Shown: positions 8,373-13,448 of the stretch, piece after piece
Numbering within the stretch: position 1 is the stretch's first letter
How the letters are laid out: the number at the start of each line of letters is the position of its first letter
Source: an uncultured Burkholderiaceae bacterium
Lineage (GTDB): Bacteria > Pseudomonadota > Gammaproteobacteria > Burkholderiales > Burkholderiaceae
NCBI GenBank assembly: GCA_937871985.1
Contig: CALMPB010000162.1
Span: 1 to 13,448, forward strand
DNA: 13,448 nt
Direction of reading: 5' to 3'
Notes under the pieces: generated by a model
Seen by the model: the letters and a program-made list of their open reading frames with translations, nothing else
Told to the model about the DNA's origin: nothing
Databases searched by the model: none
Position numbers and translations under genes: made by a program

Positions 8373-8896
8373 TGCAGTACTCCTATTCGAACCAATACAG
8401 CCATTGCCAGCAGACTGTAGCAGGCTGCCAGGATATCGTCGAACATGACGCCGAAACCGTGCTTCAGGCGCGCATCAAAGTAGCGTATGGGAGGCGGCTT
8501 GAGAATATCGAAAAACCGGAACAGCGCAAAAGCCGCAAGCTGGGCCCAGAAGGAATCCGGGGACAGCCACAGTACCAGCCAGAAGGCGACGCATTCGTCC
8601 CAGACCATCCGGCTGGAGTCGGGCTCGCCCATTTCGCGGCCCACCTGGTGGCAGCACCAGCAGCCATACGCGAAAAACAGTACAAGCACGACAGCCAACG
8701 CCGCGTCGGACATACGCGACAGCACCAGCGCCCACAACAGCCAGGCCAGCAGCGTCCCCCAGGTTCCGGAGGCCGGCCGCAACAAGCCGCTGCCGAAGCC
8801 GAACGCCACGATGCGAGCGGGCGAGCGCAACATCCAGGACCAGGTGGGAACGACGCTTTGCGGTGATGACTCGGGGCCGGACTCGGAAACTGGCAT
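8369..8896 (-). CDS. pgpA: Phosphatidylglycerophosphatase A
   Basis: Inner-membrane enzyme that removes phosphate from phosphatidylglycerophosphate to make phosphatidylglycerol. It has 175 aa, near the E. coli length (about 172). Seen: FGFGSGLLRPASGTWGTL (32-49) with the family G-T-x-G-T turn, VWDECVAFW (D100, E101), FFDILKPPPIRYFD (D130, K133, P134) and HGFGVMFDDILA (D153, D154); these acidic residues are the expected metal and catalytic positions. Hydrophobic segments fit ~48-80, ~103-125 and ~154-172. The first ~20 residues are polar and variable. ATG at 8896 has a modest AAGG 10 bases upstream, in an unusually AT-rich 50-bp gap after thiL. The stop overlaps pncC by four bases. Confidence 0.96.
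   Translation of the reverse strand: MPVSESGPESSPQSVVPTWSWMLRSPARIVAFGFGSGLLRPASGTWGTLLAWLLWALVLSRMSDAALAVVLVLFFAYGCWCCHQVGREMGEPDSSRMVWDECVAFWLVLWLSPDSFWAQLAAFALFRFFDILKPPPIRYFDARLKHGFGVMFDDILAACYSLLAMAVLVRIGVLQ
8380..8384 (-). promoter_or_regulatory. Ribosome binding site of pncC inside pgpA
   Basis: AGGAG on the minus strand (CTCCT on +), 7 bases before the pncC ATG. It lies within the last codons of pgpA and, with the ATGA overlap, fixes the pncC start. Confidence 0.8.
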
Positions 8897-8946
8897 GCGT
8901 CAATAACCTTATTATCAAGTAGCTTGGTCTGGCGGAAATCCGACGA

Positions 8947-9906
8947 TCAGCCGAAGTGGTCGAAACCACCGGAAGGCACGGCCACCACGTCGCCATTCGC
9001 CCGTTTGACTATCATATCGCCGCCTTGCGTAATACTGCCGATGCGCGTGGCGCAAACCCCCGCCCGGCGCGCCAGGGCAAGCACGGTTTCACGCTGATCG
9101 GCCGCGGCGGTAAAGCATAACTCATATACGTCGCCTCCCCCCAGCACGGCCGCTTCCTGCGTGGCCGCCGGCAGGCCGTGTAACGCCCGGTGCACGGGCA
9201 GGCTGTCGTAGGCCAGTTCGGCGCCGCAATGGCTGGCGGCCAGGATATGGCCCAGATCCTGCAGCAGGCCGTCGGAGATATCCAGCGCCGCGTGGGCCAC
9301 TCCGGCCAGATCCTGGGCAAAGCCCAATGGAGGCTCGGGGCGCTCCAGCGCGCCGCGCGTGGCGGCCAGAAGAGCGGCATCGAACGGCAGCGTCTGCTGC
9401 AGCAGCTTCAGGGCGATATCGGCCGCGCCCAGGGATCCGGTTACCCAGATATCGTCATGCAGCTGTGCGGCGCCGCGACGCAGCGCCCGGGCTGGATCCA
9501 CCTGGCCGAAAACGGTAACGCTCAAGGTGATGCCGGCAACGCTGCGCGTCGTATCGCCTCCCACCAGCGGGCATAGAGCCCGGTCGGCCATGGCATAGAA
9601 GCCGTTGGCGAAGGCCCGCAGCCAATCGTGATCGACGGCGGGCAGCGCCAGGCCCAGCACGCAGGCCAGGGGCTGCGCCCCCATGGCGGCCAGATCGGAA
9701 AGATTGACCGCCAGCGCCTTGTGCCCCAGCGCATCGGGATCCACGTCGGCAAAAAAATGCCGGCCTTCGATGAGCAGGTCGGTGCTGACGGCCATTTGCC
9801 GGCCGGCATCCAGGGGCAGCAGCGCGCAATCGTCGCCCACCCCCAGGAAGCGCGCCGGCACGGGACGTGAGAAATACCGGGCGATAAGATCGAATTCGTG
9901 TGCCAA
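8947..9906 (-). CDS. thiL: Thiamine-monophosphate kinase, TTG start
   Basis: ATP-dependent phosphorylation of thiamine monophosphate to thiamine diphosphate, the active cofactor. It has 319 aa (E. coli about 325), a PurM/ThiL-type fold. Seen motifs: GVGDDCALL (D25, D26), STDLLIEGRHF (41-51), NLSDLAAMGA (D71), VGGDTTRS (D118) and DISDGLLQDLGHI (D212), mostly Mg- and ATP-binding aspartates. The initiation codon is TTG (9906-9904), only 9 bases after the nusB stop, with a good AGAGGG site between them. One oddity: the usual GG(E/D)DYEL motif reads GGDVYEL here (V260 where the second acidic residue is normal). Everything else looks intact, so it is probably functional. Confidence 0.95.
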   Translation of the reverse strand: MAHEFDLIARYFSRPVPARFLGVGDDCALLPLDAGRQMAVSTDLLIEGRHFFADVDPDALGHKALAVNLSDLAAMGAQPLACVLGLALPAVDHDWLRAFANGFYAMADRALCPLVGGDTTRSVAGITLSVTVFGQVDPARALRRGAAQLHDDIWVTGSLGAADIALKLLQQTLPFDAALLAATRGALERPEPPLGFAQDLAGVAHAALDISDGLLQDLGHILAASHCGAELAYDSLPVHRALHGLPAATQEAAVLGGGDVYELCFTAAADQRETVLALARRAGVCATRIGSITQGGDMIVKRANGDVVAVPSGGFDHFG

Positions 9907-9909
9907 CGA

Positions 9910-9915
9910 GCCCTC
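9910..9915 (-). promoter_or_regulatory. Ribosome binding site that fixes the thiL TTG start
   Basis: AGAGGG on the minus strand directly follows the nusB TAA (9918-9916, sharing no bases) and sits 3 bases before the TTG at 9906, a little closer than usual. No ATG start is available nearby, so TTG is preferred. Confidence 0.65.
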
Positions 9916-10443
9916 TTAGCGGCGCGCCCCGGCTTGCACTTCGGCGGGACGGACGTCGGCGGCCAGCTTGTCGAGCACGCCATTGACGAACTTGAAGCCG
10001 TCGGTGCCGCCGAACGACTTGGCCAATTCGACCGCCTCGTTGATGGCCACCTTGTAAGGCACTTCCAGATGATGGATGAGCTCGTAGCTGCCGATGAGCA
10101 AAATGCCGTGCTCGATGGGGGACAGCTCGGCCAGCGGCCGATCGATGTAGGGAACGAAGCGCTCGCGCAAGCCCGGCGCTTCTTTCAGCACGCCGTGCAG
10201 CAGGGTCTTGAACCAGTTGGCGTCGGCTTCGGGGAACTCTTCGTCGTCGCGGATGTGGGCATCGATGGCGCCGGCCTCCTGCAGGCCTTCATCGCCCCGC
10301 AACAGCCAGGCATAAACACCCTGCAAGGCGAATTCGCGCGCGCGACGGCGCGCGCTGCGAGGATTGGGGCGCGATACGGCCGCCCCCTGCGTCTTACTCT
10401 TCGTCAAGATCGTCGTCCTCGTAATCTTCGTCGTCTTCGTCAT
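9916..10443 (-). CDS. nusB: Transcription antitermination factor NusB, start uncertain
   Basis: RNA-binding protein that, with NusE (S10), binds boxA and promotes antitermination of rRNA operons. From the ATG at 10443 it is 175 aa, longer than E. coli NusB (139). Core features: [18 protein letters not shown] (helix 1, Arg-rich), [23 protein letters not shown], and [34 protein letters not shown], all typical of NusB. The start is ambiguous. The ATG at 10443 overlaps the end of ribH by 50 bp with a weak ribosome site. A TTG at 10407, preceded by GAGGA, would give 163 aa and overlap ribH by 14 bp. The extra N-terminal residues are Thr/Lys-rich, a frame-shifted reading of the acidic ribH tail codons. 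Third gene of the operon, 9 bp before thiL. Confidence 0.94.
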   Translation of the reverse strand: MTKTTKITRTTILTKSKTQGAAVSRPNPRSARRRAREFALQGVYAWLLRGDEGLQEAGAIDAHIRDDEEFPEADANWFKTLLHGVLKEAPGLRERFVPYIDRPLAELSPIEHGILLIGSYELIHHLEVPYKVAINEAVELAKSFGGTDGFKFVNGVLDKLAADVRPAEVQAGARR

Positions 10444-10918
10444 CGTCTTCGTCGGACTCGGGTTCGAGCGCGGCGACCAGGTTGGCCATTTCGACCGCGG
10501 CGCGGGCGCAGTCGCGGCCCTTGCCTTCGGCGCGCGTTTCCGCCTGCTCGTCGGTATCGGTGGTTAGCACGCCATTGGCCACGGGAATGCCGGTTTCCAG
10601 CGACACGCGGCTGATGGCCGCGGCGCTTTCGTTGCTGACCAGCTCGAAATGATAGGTTTCGCCGCGAATGACGGCGCCCAGCGCGATGAGCGCGTCGAAC
10701 TCGAAGGTTTCGGCCATTTGCGCCAGAGTGACGCCCATTTCCAGGGCGCCCGGAACGGTGACGACCATGACGTCGCGTTCGTCGACGCCCAGCTCGGCCA
10801 GCTCGGCCAGGCAGGCATCGAGTTCGGCCAGGCCGATTTCTTCGTTGAAACGGGAACGCACGATCCCGATGTGCAAGCCTTCACCGTTGAGGTCGGGGAC
10901 AAGGGTATAAGGGTTCAT
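10394..10918 (-). CDS. ribH: 6,7-dimethyl-8-ribityllumazine synthase with a long acidic C-terminal tail
   Basis: Penultimate riboflavin step: condenses the ribitylamino-pyrimidinedione with dihydroxybutanone phosphate (the RibB product) to form lumazine. It has 174 aa against about 155 in most relatives. Core motifs: RSRFNEEI (21-28), VPGALEM (55-61), [12 protein letters not shown] with catalytic H90, [16 protein letters not shown] (115-130) and the following G-K-G. Residues 152-174 are an extension with 19 of 23 residues Asp or Glu. The start ATG has AAGGAA 6 bases upstream, overlapping the ribB stop; the intergenic gap is 12 bases, so translation is likely coupled. The tail-coding region is also read in another frame by the beginning of nusB. 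The core is complete, so activity is expected. Confidence 0.97.
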   Translation of the reverse strand: MNPYTLVPDLNGEGLHIGIVRSRFNEEIGLAELDACLAELAELGVDERDVMVVTVPGALEMGVTLAQMAETFEFDALIALGAVIRGETYHFELVSNESAAAISRVSLETGIPVANGVLTTDTDEQAETRAEGKGRDCARAAVEMANLVAALEPESDEDDDEDDEDYEDDDLDEE

Positions 10919-10924
10919 AGTCGT

Positions 10925-10930
10925 TTCCTT
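10925..10930 (-). promoter_or_regulatory. Ribosome binding site of ribH
   Basis: AAGGAA on the minus strand, 6 bases before the ribH ATG and abutting the ribB TAA. It confirms the ribH start. Confidence 0.75.
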
Positions 10931-12094
10931 TTAGGCGTTGGACGAAGGTTCACTATCGTAACCCGTTATGGTCAGGGAAAAGCCCGTCATGCTGGGCATT
11001 TTTCGCGGCCGCGCCAACAGGCGGGCCCGGCCGACGTTCAGGTCGCGCATGATCTGCGCCCCGATGCCGTAAGTGCGAAGGTCGAAACGGCTTTCGCCGC
11101 CCGACGGCGGCTGTTCGCTGGGCCGCGCCCAGGCGGCGAACTGCTCGAACAGGAGATCGGCCGTGCCCTGGCAATTGAGCAGGACCAGAACCCCCGAAGG
11201 CGCGGCCGCAATGGCCTTGAGCGCGCTGGAAACGGTCCAGCTGTGCGCGGTGGCGTCGGCCGACAGAATATCGAGCATGGTGGCCGGTTCGTGCACACGC
11301 ACCAGAGTCTCGGTGTCGGGGGTGATGGCGCCGTGGACCAGCGCCAGATGCGGCGCGCCCGAAGCCAGGTCGCGGTAGGCCACGGCCCGGAATTCGCCCC
11401 AAGGCGTTTGCATGGTGCGTTCGGCGACGCGCTCGACCATGGATTCGTGTTCGCTGCGGTACTGGATGAGGTCGGAAATCGTGCCGATTTTCAGGCCATG
11501 TTCGCGCGCGAAGATTTTGAGGTCGGGCAGGCGCGCCATGGTGCCGTCCGGCTTGAGTATCTCGCAGATGACGGCGGCGGGGGTCAGCCCCGCCAGCGCG
11601 GTGAAATCGCAGCCCGCTTCGGTATGGCCCGCGCGAACCAGAACGCCGCCCTTCACCGCCTGCACCGGGAAAATATGGCCCGGCTGGACGATGTCGGCGG
11701 GTTTGGCATCGCGCGCCACGGCAACCTGGATGGTGCGCGCGCGGTCGGCGGCCGAAATACCGGTTTCCACGCCTTCGGCCGCCTCGATGGACATGGTGAA
11801 ATTGGTGCCGAAACGCGCGCCGTTGCGGCTGGCCATGAGCGGCAACTGCAGTTGGCGGCAGCGTTCCTCGGTAAGCGTAAGGCACACCAGGCCGCGCGCG
11901 TGCGTCACCATGAAATTGATGGCGTCGGGGGTTACGAACTCGGCCGCCATGACCAGATCGCCCTCGTTTTCTCGGTCTTCCTCGTCGACCAGGATGACCA
12001 TGCGCCCAGCGCGCAATTCGGCGACGATTTCGGGCACGGGCGAAATATCGAAGGTTTCCGTACTTGCAGCGCTGGCTGCCAAAGAGTTGCTCAT
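10931..12094 (-). CDS. ribB: 3,4-dihydroxy-2-butanone-4-phosphate synthase fused to a degenerate GTP cyclohydrolase II-like domain (RibBX type)
   Basis: Makes dihydroxybutanone phosphate from ribulose 5-phosphate for RibH. It has 387 aa. The N-terminal half (about 15-215) is a complete RibB: VDEEDRENEGDLVMAA (36-51) with the acidic metal site, ARFGTNFTMSIEA, GHIFPVQAVKGGVLVRAGHTEAGCD (about 139-163) and ISDLIQYR. The C-terminal half (about 225-380) still resembles GTP cyclohydrolase II near DLRTYGIGAQIMRDL, but the three zinc cysteines of the VHSECLTGD...CDC region are gone: VHEPATMLD stands at 267-275, and the only cysteine in this half is C308. The half is therefore probably not a GTP cyclohydrolase, so a separate ribA is expected elsewhere. 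This fits the described proteobacterial RibBX variant. First gene of the minus-strand operon. The ATG at 12094 has a weak ribosome site and a perfect palindrome directly before it. Automated pipelines may call it ribBA. Confidence 0.93.
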   Translation of the reverse strand: MSNSLAASAASTETFDISPVPEIVAELRAGRMVILVDEEDRENEGDLVMAAEFVTPDAINFMVTHARGLVCLTLTEERCRQLQLPLMASRNGARFGTNFTMSIEAAEGVETGISAADRARTIQVAVARDAKPADIVQPGHIFPVQAVKGGVLVRAGHTEAGCDFTALAGLTPAAVICEILKPDGTMARLPDLKIFAREHGLKIGTISDLIQYRSEHESMVERVAERTMQTPWGEFRAVAYRDLASGAPHLALVHGAITPDTETLVRVHEPATMLDILSADATAHSWTVSSALKAIAAAPSGVLVLLNCQGTADLLFEQFAAWARPSEQPPSGGESRFDLRTYGIGAQIMRDLNVGRARLLARPRKMPSMTGFSLTITGYDSEPSSNA

Positions 12095-12104
12095 GACTAT
12101 AGTC
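12095..12104. promoter_or_regulatory. Perfect 10-bp palindrome abutting the ribB start codon
   Basis: GACTATAGTC reads the same on both strands and touches the ribB ATG. It lies where the Shine-Dalgarno would normally be. It could be a small operator or leader hairpin, or chance; no function is shown. Confidence 0.3.
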
Positions 12105-12266
12105 TCGATAAAAGTTGGCTCATTTTACCGCGTGGCCAATGCGAATATCCGCACATTGTCGCCCGAACGGCGCAGCCGTGCCGCGAAAGCGCGCAAGCAT
12201 CGCCCGCCGCGCTCAGCCGGGAAGCCGCAGGGGATTCTTAAGCTTTTGTTTTATTGCAGGTTTATG

Positions 12267-12288
12267 AAAAATATTCAGGGATATTTTT
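12267..12288. promoter_or_regulatory. AT-rich perfect inverted repeat in the ribB/CYTH-CHAD divergent gap
   Basis: AAAAATAT (12267-12274) and ATATTTTT (12281-12288) are exact inverse complements around TCAGGG. The stem has no GC, so it is unlikely to be a terminator. A DNA-binding site or promoter-associated sequence is more likely. It directly abuts a second inverted repeat. Confidence 0.4.
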
Positions 12289-12314
12289 GACCGGAATCAC
12301 ACGCAATCCGGTCA
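12288..12314. promoter_or_regulatory. Perfect 8-bp inverted repeat upstream of CYTH-CHAD gene, candidate operator
   Basis: TGACCGGA (12288-12295) and TCCGGTCA (12307-12314) are exact inverse complements with an 11-base spacer, so the half-site centres are 19 bp apart, about two helical turns. This is the usual shape of a dimeric repressor or activator site. It is 46 bases before the ATG at 12361 and includes a TTGACC that could be a -35 box. No regulator gene is adjacent. Confidence 0.45.
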
Positions 12315-12360
12315 TGATTGCGCTAAGATGCGCCATGACTCATTACGGGCTGACATCACA

Positions 12361-13448
12361 ATGCTTGAACGCGAGCTTAAACTCCATGTGCCGGCCAAGG
12401 CCCGTACGGCCATCGAAAAAGCATTGCGCGCCGCTAAAGCCAGGCGCATTGCGCTGCATGCGCAGTATTACGACACCGCCACGCGGGAACTGGCCCAGGC
12501 AAATGTCGCCCTGCGCCTGCGCAAGGAAGGCCGGCGCTGGGTGCAAACCGTCAAAGCTCCCGGCGCCGACGCCTTGTCGCGCCTGGAAATCAACCATCCG
12601 CGGCCCGGGCCCGCGCTGGACGTCCAGCTGTACGGCGGCACCCCTTTTCAACAGGTTCTGAGCCGGCTGAAAAACCCGCTGGCGCTGCGCTACGAAACAC
12701 AGGTCACCCGCCTCGCCCTGAAACTGGAACTGCCCAGCGCCGTCGTCGAAATCGCCTATGACCAGGGCGCTATTATCGCGGGCGAGCTCGAACTGCCCAT
12801 CAGTGAAATCGAATTCGAACTGCTGTCGGGCAACGTCGAAGCCCTGTTCGAAATCGGCGAACAATGGCTGCAACAATACGGGCTGATTCTGGACGTGCGC
12901 AGCAAAGCCGAACGCGGGGACGCGCTGGCGGGCATCAACGACCAAACGCCGGGCAGCGGCGTGCGCAAGCCGCTGGCCGACCAATTATGCAGCGCCCGCA
13001 AAGCCCGCCACATCGCGCTTGACAGCAAAGCCGGCGTCGAGCAGGCGTACCAAGTATGCGCCAACGAATGCCTGGCGCAAATCATCCAAAATACCGCCTA
13101 CGCCGCGGGCGTCGACACGGAAACCGCCAGCAAACACGCCCACGTCGAATATGTGCATCAGCTGCGCGTCGGCATGCGCCGGCTGCGATCCTGCTGGAAG
13201 CTGTTCCACCAATGGGTGCCCGGGCCCCACTCCCCCAGCCGCGCCGAGCTGCGCAAAAGCTTCGGACTGTTCGGCGGCTCGCGCGACCACGACGTCATCA
13301 AGCTCGAAATCGAGCCACGGCTCAAGCAGGCTGGAATGCCCGACTTCAAGCGGCCGCGCGCGCACGCGCAGCCCCACGTCCCGGCCTCGGCCGCGGCAAG
13401 CGACGCGGCGTTTCAAAGCGCCTTGCTGAAACTGCTGGGCGGTCTTGT
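12361..13448 (+). CDS. CYTH-CHAD domain protein, probable inorganic triphosphatase, 3' end cut off by window edge
   Basis: The frame is open from the ATG at 12361 to the right edge with no stop: 362 codons plus two bases. The N-terminal CYTH domain begins with MLERELKL, whose E3-x-E5-x-K7 is the family's ExExK signature. Further CYTH-type blocks are YYDTATREL, ALRLRKEGRRWVQTVK and ISEIEFELLSGN, where acidic and basic residues line a triphosphate- and metal-binding tunnel. From about residue 205 a CHAD domain follows: EYVHQLRVGMRRLRS (263-277, H266, R269, R273, R274, R276) and FGGSRDHDV (304-312). Known relatives (E. coli YgiF) hydrolyse inorganic triphosphate; CHAD domains bind polyphosphate. 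Role here: likely triphosphate or polyphosphate handling, inferred from the family. No clear ribosome site precedes the ATG. It is divergent from ribB, and its end is not in the window. Confidence 0.9.
   Translation, partial: MLERELKLHVPAKARTAIEKALRAAKARRIALHAQYYDTATRELAQANVALRLRKEGRRWVQTVKAPGADALSRLEINHPRPGPALDVQLYGGTPFQQVLSRLKNPLALRYETQVTRLALKLELPSAVVEIAYDQGAIIAGELELPISEIEFELLSGNVEALFEIGEQWLQQYGLILDVRSKAERGDALAGINDQTPGSGVRKPLADQLCSARKARHIALDSKAGVEQAYQVCANECLAQIIQNTAYAAGVDTETASKHAHVEYVHQLRVGMRRLRSCWKLFHQWVPGPHSPSRAELRKSFGLFGGSRDHDVIKLEIEPRLKQAGMPDFKRPRAHAQPHVPASAAASDAAFQSALLKLLGGL

Noticed and set aside
10649..12241. 530-codon open frame on the + strand opposite ribB and ribH
   Set aside because: It lies fully antisense to two clear enzymes with intact motifs. 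Such mirror frames are common in GC-rich DNA, and its translation resembles no known family.
12095..12360. FMN riboswitch in the ribB leader
   Set aside because: The conserved RFN blocks (such as the GGGGC-rich start and AGAGAAAGGAT-like parts) were not found on the minus strand.
12254..12661. 135-codon + strand frame overlapping the CYTH-CHAD start
   Set aside because: It is out of frame with the CYTH domain, starts across the inverted repeats and ends inside the real gene.

Overview
The window is GC-rich, tightly packed bacterial chromosome. Its protein set and gene order (groEL, then a ribB-ribH-nusB-thiL-pgpA-pncC run, with pyrF and dgkA beside it) fit a betaproteobacterium. Family Alcaligenaceae (Bordetella/Achromobacter/Pusillimonas-like) is the best guess, made from recalled gene order and protein likeness rather than a search. 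No tRNA, rRNA, CRISPR array, insertion sequence or phage gene was seen.

Layout. (1) Positions 1-1547: the 3' end of groEL, followed by two hairpins and a strong intrinsic terminator. (2) 1772-6289, the least conventional part: a soluble PAS hybrid histidine kinase, a Na/Pi-cotransporter-type membrane protein with a PhoU-like tail, and, convergent to it, a single-domain MetE-like zinc methyltransferase. The kinase gene has a near-identical terminator on each side. (3) 6579-7885: dgkA and pyrF on the + strand. (4) 7869-12094, minus strand: a compact operon read in the order ribB (RibB with a degenerate GTP cyclohydrolase II-like half), ribH, nusB, thiL, pgpA, pncC. Gaps are 50 bp or less, two junctions overlap, and its last gene overlaps the end of pyrF tail to tail. 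(5) 12361-end: a CYTH-CHAD protein running off the right edge, divergent from ribB across a 266-bp gap that holds several inverted repeats.

How the genes fit together. The minus-strand operon joins two riboflavin steps (RibB makes dihydroxybutanone phosphate, RibH makes lumazine), an antitermination factor, the last step to thiamine diphosphate, a phospholipid phosphatase and an NMN deamidase (pyridine nucleotide salvage). DgkA and PgpA both serve phospholipid turnover. The Na/Pi-PhoU protein and the CYTH-CHAD protein both point to phosphate or polyphosphate handling but lie far apart, so a shared role is only a guess.

Most of the window is housekeeping, and I found no clear novel multi-gene system. 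The points most worth a second look are the duplicated terminators around the kinase gene, the acidic tail of RibH read in a second frame as the basic start of NusB, the dead-looking second half of RibB, a changed residue in a ThiL motif, the stand-alone MetE-like enzyme, and the stacked inverted repeats before the CYTH-CHAD gene. No gene-free stretch exceeds 300 bp. The longest (6290-6578) has two short inverted repeats and little else.
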